Shown here in pieces: positions 10,566 through 21,800 of a stretch of DNA of 64,000 bases; position 1 is the first letter of the stretch; each line of letters starts with the position of its first letter. This DNA is from Vanilla planifolia (Eukaryota > Streptophyta > Magnoliopsida > Asparagales > Orchidaceae). The position numbers and the translations under genes are program-made. Location of the stretch: the NCBI GenBank assembly GCA_023846275.1, contig CM043875.1, forward strand, positions 4,337,569 to 4,401,568, read 5' to 3'. Under the pieces are notes generated by a model that made no database searches, was not told the DNA's origin, and saw only the letters and a program-made list of their open reading frames with translations.

Positions 10566-12068
10566 TTACAGTGAAACAGTCCTCCGGTAAAGAATTTCAT
10601 CATCACTGTCATTATCCTCCTGATCAGAGACCAGTTCACTCCCAGGCATATCCAACTTTCCTCCCATGATGAAAGAAGGGCCAGCAGTGTCTTCTTCAAT
10701 GTAATCTGCCCGTAATCTCTCCTCAAACCTCTGATCACTGCAATTCAGGAACCAAGCCAAACTACATCTAATACTCTTGCTTGCCAATTTCTGATACCTT
10801 GGTTTAATCCTTGACTCCAAACTATAGGTGAAATACTCTGGGAAGTCGTACAAATCCAGTATTGGCCTCTTCATTTCACTCTTAAAGTAATAATAACTAT
10901 TTTTCATCAGTTCGACACGGCAGGCAAGCAGTTGAGGGCACTTCACAACCATCCTTGCCACATCACAGTCAGGAATGCCACGGCCCTTAAGGAACTCCAC
11001 AGGTCTTAGAATTACATTCTGGCTTAGACTAACGATCTGTGGCATCTTCTCCAAAGCCCGAGCAAATCCTTCTGGGTCTATCTTAAGTTTCAAATTGAAA
11101 AGGTACTGTTGGGTTGACAGCTTAGCCTTCAGAGGCAACCCTAGAATCGGCGGGTACTGTGCTATCAGCGCTGGAAGGGCTTCCCTCCGTACGCCAAAAC
11201 TGAGAAGAGCATCAACATTGGGTTTAACGGTTTCTTTGAGATCATACCCAAGGATATATGTCCTCTTCTCAAGCATCCTTGCCAGAATCCTCCTGGGAAG
11301 GCCGAGGGAGACTAGGCACTCCACGAGAGGCTTGATGGTCCTGCCGACTCGCATGCCAAGGAAGTAAGGGAACTGGGTTACCATAGGACCAATGTCCCTC
11401 GGAGAGACACCAATGCTGACAAGATAGGCTACGGATGTGCTCATTGTTCCCTCTAGCTTGAAACCAAGCAGCTCTGGATAGCGCTGTAGAACGTACGGGA
11501 TATCAATGCGCTCGACGTCAAGGCCACGAAGGAACTTAACGACGGGAGCAAGCTCGACAACGACGCTGGCATGCATAACTTGCGGGTAGTTGCGGACGAA
11601 CTCCCCAAGCTTGGGCCGGCGGAAGCCAATCTTCTCGAGATAGCCCAAAACAGGGATCATATTCTTCCGAACGCTGCACGCAAGCAAAAGGGGGTATTCA
11701 TTCATGTCATCGATAGAAACACCCAAGCGTTGGAGAAACTCGACGCGCTCTCGCATCACTTCAACCGTGGTCGGGAGCTCGACCTGCTCGAGTTCATCAG
11801 GAACAACGCCTATGGACTTGAGATAGTCGGAGATGATGACACGGGAAACGAGTCGCTCCTTTCGTCCCTGAACCACGCCCCAGGTGACGGAGGGCATCTC
11901 ATACTCGGGGAATTTGGAAGATTGGGATGAAAAAAAACGGGATTTGAAGCTAGGGTAAACGTTATAGGGCACTGGCAGTGGATGCGAAGCATCGCGGAGA
12001 GGGACACTGACGATGAGATTTAGGAATTGGAAAGGAAAAGAGGGTTTTCTTCGGCCAAGTAGAAACAT
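10566..12068 (-). CDS. mTERF4: mTERF domain protein, mTERF4 / RUG2 / BSM type
   Basis: This is an intronless 500-residue protein of the mitochondrial transcription termination factor family. The ATG at 12066-12068 is the first in-frame ATG; the frame stays open upstream to 12332 without another Met. The N-terminus (MFLLGRRKPSFPFQFLNL, then Arg/Ser/Phe-rich to about residue 50) looks like an organelle transit peptide. It is followed by the block SSKFPEYEMPSVTWG (about 50-64) and a long array of mTERF helical repeats with the recurrent pattern of YPxLLG or YPQVMHA (NEYPLLLACSV, NYPQVMHASVV, RYPELLGFKLEGT, QFPYFLGMRVG, KRTYILGYDL, QYPPILGLPLK). The C-terminus is acidic and ends DSDDEILYRRTVSL. 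These blocks match Arabidopsis RUG2/BSM, a chloroplast- and mitochondria-targeted protein needed for organelle gene expression and intron splicing. Dual targeting here is inferred from the family. All family blocks are present, so the gene looks functional. Confidence 0.95.
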   Translation of the reverse strand: MFLLGRRKPSFPFQFLNLIVSVPLRDASHPLPVPYNVYPSFKSRFFSSQSSKFPEYEMPSVTWGVVQGRKERLVSRVIISDYLKSIGVVPDELEQVELPTTVEVMRERVEFLQRLGVSIDDMNEYPLLLACSVRKNMIPVLGYLEKIGFRRPKLGEFVRNYPQVMHASVVVELAPVVKFLRGLDVERIDIPYVLQRYPELLGFKLEGTMSTSVAYLVSIGVSPRDIGPMVTQFPYFLGMRVGRTIKPLVECLVSLGLPRRILARMLEKRTYILGYDLKETVKPNVDALLSFGVRREALPALIAQYPPILGLPLKAKLSTQQYLFNLKLKIDPEGFARALEKMPQIVSLSQNVILRPVEFLKGRGIPDCDVARMVVKCPQLLACRVELMKNSYYYFKSEMKRPILDLYDFPEYFTYSLESRIKPRYQKLASKSIRCSLAWFLNCSDQRFEERLRADYIEEDTAGPSFIMGGKLDMPGSELVSDQEDNDSDDEILYRRTVSL

Positions 12069-12594
12069 CTTCAGCAAATGCAGATGGGCAGGACGAGGAG
12101 GCGCAATCAAGTTGAAAGGCGGAAGAGTACGCAGAAGCGCTAGGTTGAACAAACGGATCTCCGGCGGATGACGGCAGAACCGGGGACGGGATAACAGAGG
12201 CAAATGTTTTGATTTACAACCTAGGATTGGGCGGGCCGGGCCGATCCTGGGCCTGACCGTTTTAGAGATTTTTACCTCCTTGTAGCTCCTGTTATTCTCT
12301 CGGACCAATGAACCTTTATTCTCGTACGTCACCCCTCACTCTCATTATCTCTCTCTTGATCATTCTCTCTCTTATGATCATTTTTTCTTTAATTTCTCTC
12401 TTATCAATAACATTTGTCATTAGATTATTTTAAAAAGAATTTATTTGAATCTCGACTATATCACTTAATTATTAATACATTATCTAATCAATTTGTTATC
12501 ATCAGTCATAATAATTTGACTAAAAAAATAGATATGAGCTTTAAACAATAATAAATAATAATAAGATAAATATTTTGATTAATGTGTAACAGCC
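12069..12594 (-). promoter_or_regulatory. 5' leader and promoter region of mTERF4
   Basis: This is the stretch between the mTERF4 start and the LTR boundary. It falls from mixed composition near the gene to strongly AT-rich beyond about 12340. No unambiguous TATA box could be assigned. Any cis elements farther out would lie within or beyond the LTR insertion. Confidence 0.4.
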
Positions 12595-13149
12595 CTAGTT
12601 TTCTCTTATTTGTATTTTTATATTTTTTATAGAAAGAGCTCTGTGAGACGAATCCAACGATGTTTAATTTGTAATTTTCGGAGCTCTAAGGCATAAGTTA
12701 TGAATTTTTTAAGATTTGGGATAAATTTGTAACGTAGAGGATAGATCTGTAAATTTTAAATATCGGCTTAGTTCAAATCCGATTGGCGGAGGATATATTT
12801 GCAAATATAAAATTTAGAGGAGGTTTTCTGCAAAATGCGGTTCACGACCGTTCGATTTAGTCGGTTTCGGCCGTGGCTATAAAAGCCGACTTTACGCGTT
12901 TGAAACGCGTTTCTGCAAACGCTGCGGCGAGACACGACGGCGAGGCACGGCGGCGAGGAAATTTCGTGATTTTCGGCACGCGACGATAACGGCCAACGAA
13001 GGTGAGAATTTTATTTGCTTTGTTGTTTTATAAGTTTTTCGGGGAGCGGCGGTCAGTTGGCCGGCGAGAGACGCAAGAAATTTCGAAGTTCGCCGGCGAA
13101 ATATTTCGGTTTCGCCGGACGCGAGAGAGAGAGAGGGGGGGCGGCGTGA

Positions 13150-13440
13150 ACCGGTCCAGGCTTTGGACCGGGTTACGCTGAACCGGATGCCGAGCGCGCG
13201 TTGTCCAGCACGTCGAGTGCGCGGTCCAGCACGCCGAGCACGCGCGGTCCAGCGCACCGGGCACGCCCGGTCCAGCACCAAGAGCGCGCGGTCCAGCGCG
13301 CTGGAAGCGAGCGGTCCAGCACCGCGAAAGAAAATTTTGGGGAAAAAATGCCGTTTGGAAAAGCTTTTAGAAAGCTTTTCTGCGCGGGCGGTCCAGCGCC
13401 GAGCGTACGCGCGCGGTCCAGCGGCGGTTCAGTGCCGCGT
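13150..13440. repeat. GC-rich GGTCCAG-centred short tandem array inside the LTR
   Basis: About nine GTCCAG cores, mostly in the context gcgcGGTCCAGcrc, recur roughly every 20-30 bp. They are interrupted by a non-repetitive stretch near 13325-13380. The array is far more GC-rich than anything around it and causes spurious open frames on both strands. Confidence 0.8.
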
Positions 13441-13876
13441 AAGCCCATCTTTTGGGATTATTTTTGGGGTGTGTTTGGGAAAGCTTTTAGAAAGCAATTT
13501 TTGACTAATAAGCATATTTAAATTAATTATTTTTGTATTTTACAGGCTTGTAGGACATCAAGAAGAAGCAGAAGTGAGTAAGACAGTTGGTACAGCAAAT
13601 TGAGGTAGATAGATTCCTAACCCTGTGATGTAGCACATTACTATGTATTTGCTTTACATGATTTTCTTTCAATTACATGGTGTTTGGTCGTTCTATATGT
13701 TGATGTTTCTTTCATTTGCATGACAACTAAAAAGGAAAGAAATAATATGGTACAATATGCTAAAGAAAGAGACGAAACAATATGGCATGAAACGTCTTTT
13801 GATATGGCATGGATTGATGTTTGGGAAATGACAATTATAAAAAAATGGATTTCCAGAGAACATTATCCTCACCACT

Positions 13877-14030
13877 AGGCTCAGCTTGTGGGATCGCAGG
13901 GTATCGATCTTCGGATCAGATATCTGCCTAGTGTTATGTGCTATGACTCCATGATGATTACACCAGGCTCAGCGTGTTGGATCGCAGGGTATCGATCTTC
14001 GGATCAGATACCTGCCTAGTGTTATATGCT
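13877..14030. repeat. 88-bp tandem duplication inside the LTR
   Basis: The segment aggctcagc...gggatcgcagggtatcgatc...ctgcctagtgttat occurs at 13877-13964 and again from 13965. The copies differ at only a few positions over the shared 66 bp. Confidence 0.85.
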
Positions 14031-14660
14031 TGGTTGGATGCCGGCTAGAGGACAGTCATTGATGATTGGATCCAGAGGATAATGTGTCAAAGGGAATTGG
14101 GCCCGATAATAACACATTATATAAGGAACTTGCATTTCTTTATGATTTTCATTTGGCATTACCTTATATATATGTATGACATTCATCTTTACTGTTAATG
14201 GTATTCGTTATGCCTTTTATTTTCTTGGTTAACTATGTGGAATTATCTACTGAGATATATAAAATCTCATTTAGTGCTTACATCACAGGTCATGAAACCA
14301 CTGCACCGAGAGATGAGAATGATGCTGTTACAGGAGAGCCCTTTCTAAGAGATGTGTGAGAGGGGAAATTTTAGTGTGATTAAATGTTTAAAAACATGTC
14401 TTTATATATATATATACTTTGGATTTTGAGTTAGTGTTTGTCTTACCGTCGGGTTCCCACCTTTGGTTTGTTTATTTGTCCTCACTTAAATGCTGTATTT
14501 GACGACTCTGATGATAACTTTGTTACATAGTGGTATTAGATGTCTGTGGGGGTCTGACATAATGATAGTTAAAAAATACGAGAAAAAAAATGGAGGATTA
14601 ATTTTTTTTTTTAAAAAGAAGTTAATAATTTTTGTACAAAAAATTTTAATCTAATTTTTT

Positions 14661-15245
14661 ATTCTATTTAATTTGAAATTAAAAAATTAATAACAAATCA
14701 ATATTTAATTAATTTAACAAAATAAATATATAAGTTATTCAAAGTATATCTAAATCTAAATAATTAAATAAATTTAAATACAAAATAAAAAAGATAAAAT
14801 GAAATAAACATGATCATATAATTCTAAATTAATGAAATATTAAATAATAATAATAATTAAAAATAAAATATCAATTACATAGATGATGATTATAAATATA
14901 TAATATAATATTTAATCTCTATTATACATACATAATAAAAACATTTAATTTTAATAATATTATTTAAATATAAATTTTTATTATTATTCTGTTTATTTTG
15001 AAATTACAAAATTAATAACAAATTAATATTTAACTAATTCAACAAAATAAATATATAAATTATTCAAAATATATCTAAATATGAACAATTAAATAAAATT
15101 TGAATGCAAAACAAAAAATGTAAAATAGAGTAAATATGATCATATAATTCTAAATTAATAAAATATTAAATTATACTAATTATTAAAAATAAGATATCAA
15201 TTACAAAAAATAATTATCATAAATATATAATATAAATTTATTTTT
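14661..15245. repeat. AT-rich tandem duplication, period about 325 bp
   Basis: The stretch starting attctatttaatttgaaatt at 14661 is repeated from about 14986 with many shared blocks, such as aacaaaataaatatata and tgatcatataattctaaatt. Both copies are extremely AT-rich and have no coding potential. They lie between the LTR and DSE1. Confidence 0.7.
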
Positions 15246-15259
15246 TAATATAATATAAA

Positions 15260-15307
15260 TACACACATACATACATACACACACAGATATATATATATAT
15301 ATATATA
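15260..15307. repeat. Compound microsatellite (CATA/CA then AT)
   Basis: A run of acatacatac and acacac units is followed by about ten AT dinucleotides. Confidence 0.85.
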
Positions 15308-15814
15308 AAATTTATTTTATCATAGACATCTAATAAGTTAAAAAAAACATAAACATGTAGTCATAAAAACTTATTTATCATATAGATATTTTGCATTATA
15401 TTTTTATTTCATATATATTTAATATTTTAAATATTTTTGTTTAAGAGGTCGGAGTTTAATGGTGACCGTACAAGCATGAGAAGCAAGCGTGTCTCATTGT
15501 TGAGTAAAAATAGTTATCACATCAATATTTTATATTTATGAAAAACTCATGTCTTTATTGCTTATATATATATATATACTGTTTATTTATTATATTTTAC
15601 ATTGTGGGACGAATATAAAATTTTTTACGACGTCTAATTATCTTCTTTATCATCAAAATTTATAAATTTATATTATTAAAAATTTTAAACCAATTTTTTG
15701 TAGTTTGCCACCATATTTAATGATTTAACACTGGTTAGGGGTGTCTATTGCGAACACAAATCGCGCTCAGTTCTGTTCGTTTTCCCCGTGTTGAAGCTGC
15801 CGGGGTTTCGAGGG
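15308..15814 (+). promoter_or_regulatory. Upstream region and 5' leader of DSE1
   Basis: AT-rich DNA gives way to mixed composition from about 15725, just before the DSE1 start codon. This change probably marks the core promoter and leader. No specific element is confidently assigned. Confidence 0.35.
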
Positions 15815-18800
15815 ATGAGTACAAAGCGTCCTTCTCCTGATCCGATCGCCGTCCTCCGAGGCCACCGTGCCTCCATCATGGACGCTTCTTTCCACCCATC
15901 ACGCCCCCTTCTTTTCACGGGGTACTCCTTGTCCATCTACTCTCTCTTTATAGCATTTCCTGTTCGCTATAACAAAAGACCTCGACTGTGTCATTCTATG
16001 GCTTGTACTTTAGAGCGAGTGATGGAGAGCTCAGAGTTTGGGACACCGTGCTACACAGAACGCTTTCGTCTATATGGTGGGTATTTGTTCTAGGCGCTTG
16101 GGTTTCTTACAGTACACCATTTCAGATCATTTTTGTCTCTCCAAGGGCACATGGCGGGGCCTCCGGTGTTTACTGCGTGGCGACGAGTCCTTCTATTGGG
16201 GACAGAGTTGTTAGGTAGCTTTGAATTTTTTGTTCCGAAATTTATTTTTTTTTATTTTGAGGTTCTCACAAGTTTGATTCTTTTGATTATGAATTTAGTC
16301 AGGGCAGAGATGGTTTATGTAAGTATTGGGTGCTTGAAGAAGGCGGGCTTTGCAGGTATTGGGTTATTCTTCTTTTTCATTTGTAAAATTCATCATTTTT
16401 TTAATAAAATATCAAAGAGGCTTTATTACAAGAAACAAAAAATTTTCTTCACGCCTTGGATTTCTTGGGATGGCAACCACTTAGTCGTTTTGCATGTTTC
16501 ATTTCTTCTTCTTTTTTTTTTTTTTTGAATTTATTGTACGCTAATTATTGCAGGAAGCCTCTAGTAACATTTAGAACGAGCCAATATCACTTTTGCAAGC
16601 TCTCATTGGTGAAATCTTCTAGCCATGCTGCGCAAGGCTTGCAGTCCTGTTCTAGCTGTGTTACAGTTGACGATTCACATTCTACTGCCCCCGAAGGAGA
16701 AGAGCCTAAAGTCACTGTTGATCAACAGGACGCCATTGAGGGGGCACATATAGAAGAACTTTCTGACCAAATTTCTGGTCAGTTCATTTTAAAGACTATT
16801 ATCCTTTGAATAGTAAGTTCACAAGAAAAATAATAAGATTTCTGCATGATATTGGCTATTTGTGTAGAAATTTGTTAAAAAATGTTGTACATCAATTTTT
16901 AAAGGAGTAGGACATGGACAGTAACAATTTAGGCACTGGCTTTGTCATGAAGTAGTTCAGCAAGAGTTATGCCCCTTCTGCAATGGTGTGTTTTATTATG
17001 TACCTTTCTTCAAATATAAAACCACCTTATAATGATGGAGTAACTTCTAATTAGTGTGGTACCCATATTTGCAGAGCTAACATGCAGTTCCTAGTGATAA
17101 ATTGGGCTTTCAATGTTGCATCTTAAATTAGAACATGTTGGGTTGTGTAAAACGAAGTTGAATGACAACTTTGCAAAACAGTGCCTTAGTGATGGCAAAT
17201 CGAAGTTGTGCAGATTACATAACTTGTTTTCATGTTAAAACCTTTTGATATCTTTCCTACACGAGCTGTTTTATCGTAAAGAGAAACATACATCATAAAA
17301 GATTTAATTCACTCTATGTGGAGCTGTTTAAGTAGAAGTACTCTTTTTATTATATGCTTTTGAAGTATAATAATTCAATTTGATGAATGAAGCAGAAATT
17401 TTCTGCAGTTAGCATATCTGCAAGATCATTGTTTATTTAAATGGTACATGCACCATGCACTTATGTGATGATAAGTTCTAAGAATAGAGCATGATTGGAT
17501 TTTCTGGGCCATTTGTATTACTTCCCATGTCCATATTAAATTGTATGGTTTCATGCTACACATATTTGTCTAAACAATCAAATTCTAAACAATAAAATCT
17601 ATCACGTTGCCTCTTTGTTGATAGTTGGAATTTTTTTAATTTTATGAGATTTAATTGTATTCAAAGATAAGTCAATTTGGGTTCTGTTCCTTTTTCTACT
17701 TTATACTTTTGTACCACATTGCAAAAAAAAAAAAAAAATGGATTTGAGGTGTTTATATGATTTTTTCATCTTATGTTAGCTTGATGATTTAGGAATAAGA
17801 GTTGTGTTCATGCGTACAACTAAAGCTTAGCTTGTTCAAAATCTGAGATTTGTATCCCTCATGCACATGATTGTTTTGCGGTTTTATAGAAAATTAATTT
17901 TGATTATTATCAATTTAGAAGTTTTAATTAATATGTTTATGTATATAATATAGAGAAATAATAGGTGCAAAATAAATAGTCTTTGGGAGAGTGAAGAGCA
18001 TAAACATCATGTCTTTGGATAACAACACTATCAAAACTATTACATGTCCAACCCAGGGAATGGCGACTAGTTGGGTGCGATGAGTTCCTGTTTGGCTAGT
18101 GCTTGGAGCATGGCTTCAACTCCCTTTGTAAAGGTTGTGGTAGCTGAGAAGCAGCCTCTCTATCGCTAGGACAATTGCGGTGTTGGTCACCTTGATCAAC
18201 TCTTCACATCATTCCTCCATAGTGTGGACCACCTTGTCAAGCTACTCTTTGATTAGACGAAAACTCCCTTTGGTGGCATTGGCCTGAATGCATTGCTCCT
18301 CAACCCTAATCTTTGTTTTCCTAGGCCTCCTCTTTGGCTGTAGTCAAAACTCTCCCATTGTGGGCTCCACCCAACCTCAATTGTTTACTACTTAGCCTTC
18401 CTGCATCCTCACTGACACAATTGCTTGCTCACTAGCCTTGTCTTGACCTGCTTTGTAGCATACGTTCGTTTCGTCCAGCTGTCTCAACAACTCGATGTGT
18501 TTGTCCTTGACTTGCTCACAAGTTACAACTAGGCTCTTCTCCTTTAGTTCCCACTCCTTTTAGGAACTCAACACATCGTCTAGGTTCTTCACTTCCTTGG
18601 CTAGTTCTTTTTAGGCCCTTGGATGGTCTTATTTCCCTTGTCAAGTAGCTTTAGCTTGGCAAAGGTGTCCCCTTATTTTTCTTCAAGCTACCTAACAATC
18701 AATTGTTGAAGAACTGCCATCTTAGCTTGAACAACACCTTCCAAAGTTTGCTTCCCCTCTTAGGAGTGAACCTCAATGAATGTTGCTCTTTTGTCTTTCT

Positions 18801-21800
18801 TCACCTTGTTATCAGGTTGGGAGCTTTGCTCTGACCATTCATCGTCTATGTCAATAGACAAGGACTTCAAGCCCATGTCTTGTGCTTTATCTCTTGGGTG
18901 TAGATCTTCTCCATAATCTCCTTGTTGGGCTTGCCCCAAATCCCTTTGTAGGATGTAGACCTTGAGGTTGTTTGGTCCTTGTATCCCCCTTGGATAGAGC
19001 GATATGGGAGTGGCCGTCCTTTTTTAGTGTTGATAGATCCTCTAGTGGTGATTGCTCGTCACCTGATCCTTCATTATTTTTTCTTCGTCTCCTGCATTGT
19101 TGGTGGTGGCGGCGGCCACCTCTTCAAGGCATGGCTGCATGCCATTCCTACAATAAAAACCTTACTAGCACCAAAATGAGAGGCCTTTTACGTCTTTGCT
19201 AGCTACTTGATGTTAAGGATTTCTCCAATCTTACTAAGGTCCATATTTAATTGTAGAGAAAGTTGAATGTCGCTTATTTCTCCCAATACAGGGTATTAAA
19301 CCTCTTCTCATTCTCCTTTTATGTCTTTCCTGAGTAGAATAATTAAGGTTGTAGTGTTGGTGGGCTTGCATAAATATTCATACCCAACGAAATACTAGAG
19401 CTTTTGTTTACCTAATTATGTTCTCTCATCTTGCAATCTAACACGTGTTCTCCATGTGTCCCTTTTTAGTGCGATCTTCAACCCAATCTTCATTAAACTT
19501 TTATCAATCTATTCGGTCCTATTATTCTCTAGCCACTTCATTTGAACCTTTTTCTCATGAAAGCTTGAATACCTTGGTCTCCACTCTATCCATATTCACT
19601 CCTTTCATCATGACTTTTTCGTGTAGCTTAGGCACTGTGCCTAGAACTAAACCTTGGATGTTTTGGTGAGGTTAGCCTTGCTTGTCCCTTTACAACCTCA
19701 TTTTTTGTCTCTGTCTAGATGTCCAGTCCATCCACTCGCCCATTTGATCGTTACTCTCTAGTTTCTTCATAGAGCGAAGACATTAAATCCTCATTTATTT
19801 TTATTGAATCTCTAATTGATAAGTTGCCTTTTATGCTTATTCCAACATGCCACTTTTACTATTTATTTGTCAAATCCCACTACCAAACCACATTAATCCC
19901 TTTGGCCATATGTAAATCCATCTCCAACAAAATACTGGACACATTTTGGGCGTACTCTTTACAACCAATTTCCGAATGCTCACAAGCACTATTAAGTTTT
20001 TTACTTTATTGCACACTTGTTTGGATGTTTTGCTATGTTGCCTTCTCTGCTTTCATTTTTACTTTTTTGCATTGGCTGAGATTATTGTAACAATGATGTT
20101 ATTCATGTTTTAATTGAAAGAGATAGTGGAAACCTTTTTGTTGATTATGGTTGCTATTTTTTTATCCCCTTGAGGGTTTTCCACAGTACTGTCTGTTGCA
20201 TATGCTCTAGTTTATGCTTTCCTCCTTTACTCTCCTACAATTTATCGACACAATACAGAATGCTGTTACACACGTATACAAAATTAGTGCTTGTAGACAT
20301 GTTGAAGACTAGCTTAAACATTAATAGAATAATCTTTAACAAGAGAAAAAGAAGTTTGATCTGAGATTTAGGAATGTCACTTATCAAATCTGGAGTCTTT
20401 TAAAAATATAGTGTCTAAGTTACTTTTACTTTAACTTAAGAAAAAAATGGTTTAAAATACTGTCAATTGCTTATTTGTTGGTTATGCAGAGCATTTTGTT
20501 GAATATCGGTTTCTTGTCTTTGTTTTAAATTCAAATACTATTATTTAATTTAAAATTAATTTTTTAAAATTATTTTTCTTTGAAAAGTAGGTTGATTTGT
20601 TTCTTGCTTTTAACTTCTTTGAATATATTAATGCATCTATTAGTCATTCTACTTTTGAACTAGTAATAAAAATGTTGGAACTTATACTAGTTTTGGTAAT
20701 GATTTTTTTTTCTATTTATAGTGGATGATGAACATATTTTATATAATGAAACCATTAGTTCCAATGATGCATTATTTTGAACAAACGTAATAAATAATGG
20801 GATGGGATTCATCATGGTTAACCATTCTTGGGAGTTAGTTGATTCATCATTTAGGATAAAGATAATTAATTGTAATTGGGTATTTTAAAAAAATTGGGGT
20901 ATCATGGATTTTCGAAAAAATCTATTAGATTGATAGTTAGAGACTTTACAAAAATAAAGTATGCAGATAATGTTCATAATTATTTCTTGCAACCTATATT
21001 AGTTTTATTTGAGTATTGATGGTTTTAGTTGTTATATATGATTTTTTTAAGTTCATCAATCTTGTAGAAGAGATCTATATGCACTAATTATTATGTTTTA
21101 TAGAACCTGTTTGTAAAAATAAAGTATGTGAATTTAGTTAAATCTCTTTATAGTTTAAGCCAACCATAAAAAAGTGATTCTTTAAAATTTATTTAATTAT
21201 ATTTTTTTATTAATTCATTGTAAATAATTTTGATAGCTGTATTTATTCAAAATTTTGTTCAAGTTGTGTTGGAATAATCTTATGCTTGCATTTGGATGAT
21301 ATACTCATATTTGGTATATATATATATATATATATGTGATAACTAATTATTATTATCTTCTCTTTTTACATGACAATTTTGAGTAAAACTAATGCTATTT
21401 TAGGAATCAAATTATCAGAATCTTTTTTTTTGGTACTTTTAATGTCACAAGAAAATTGTGAAAAAATTTGTGATAGATTTTGGGTTTCTTGTTTCTTAAC
21501 CTATACGTATACTATACGATACTAATTTACTGTTAAAAAACAATTTAGATGCTAGTGCTCATCATGAATATGTTCAAATTATTGATTGTTTAATGTATCT
21601 AGTGAATTATATTTAACCTAAAATAATATATATTGTGAATAGAATAGATATATGCATAATCTTAGTAAAATACTTTGGCATACTTTATGTAAGTTTTAGA
21701 TTCTTTTAGAGGTATTATATATTATGTGTTGTGTTATAATAAACTACTAATCATACTTGAAAGGTATGATTGTGTTAATTAGATCTCTAGAGAGAGTTTG

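Larger units (their letters stand above)
12595..14527 (+). mobile_element. Single long LTR (fossil LTR retrotransposon, probably Ty3/gypsy)
   Basis: The 1,933-bp LTR opens with TGTAACA and closes with TGTTACA, a perfect 7-bp inverted terminal pair. A primer-binding-site-like TGGTATtAGA follows at 14531, resembling the initiator-Met tRNA type TGGTATCAGAGC. A TATA-like ctataaaag is at 12877-12885. No matching second LTR and no gag or pol coding sequence follow, so it is either a solo LTR (flanks taatg and tagtg) or a 5' LTR whose interior is lost. The long LTR suggests Ty3/gypsy, but the family is not proven. It is a fossil with no coding capacity. Confidence 0.75.

Noticed and set aside
11571-11930. 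Open frames on the + strand across mTERF4 (also 10975-11367)
   Set aside because: They are antisense shadows of the conserved mTERF4 coding frame and have no family resemblance.
12069-12332. N-terminal extension of mTERF4 by 88 codons
   Set aside because: The upstream open frame contains no ATG, only a GTG at its outer end. The ATG at 12066-12068 fits the start of relatives and gives a plausible transit peptide.
12892-13521. Overlapping GC-rich open frames on both strands
   Set aside because: They come from the GGTCCAG tandem array inside the LTR and encode only Arg/Ala/Pro-rich repeats.
14528-14660. Internal gag region after the LTR at 12595-14527
   Set aside because: Beyond the primer-binding-like site the sequence turns immediately into simple AT-rich DNA with no coding trace.
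15988-16809. Several short + strand genes near 16-16.8 kb
   Set aside because: These frames are exons 2-5 of DSE1 read through into introns. Splicing at GT-AG sites restores one conserved protein.
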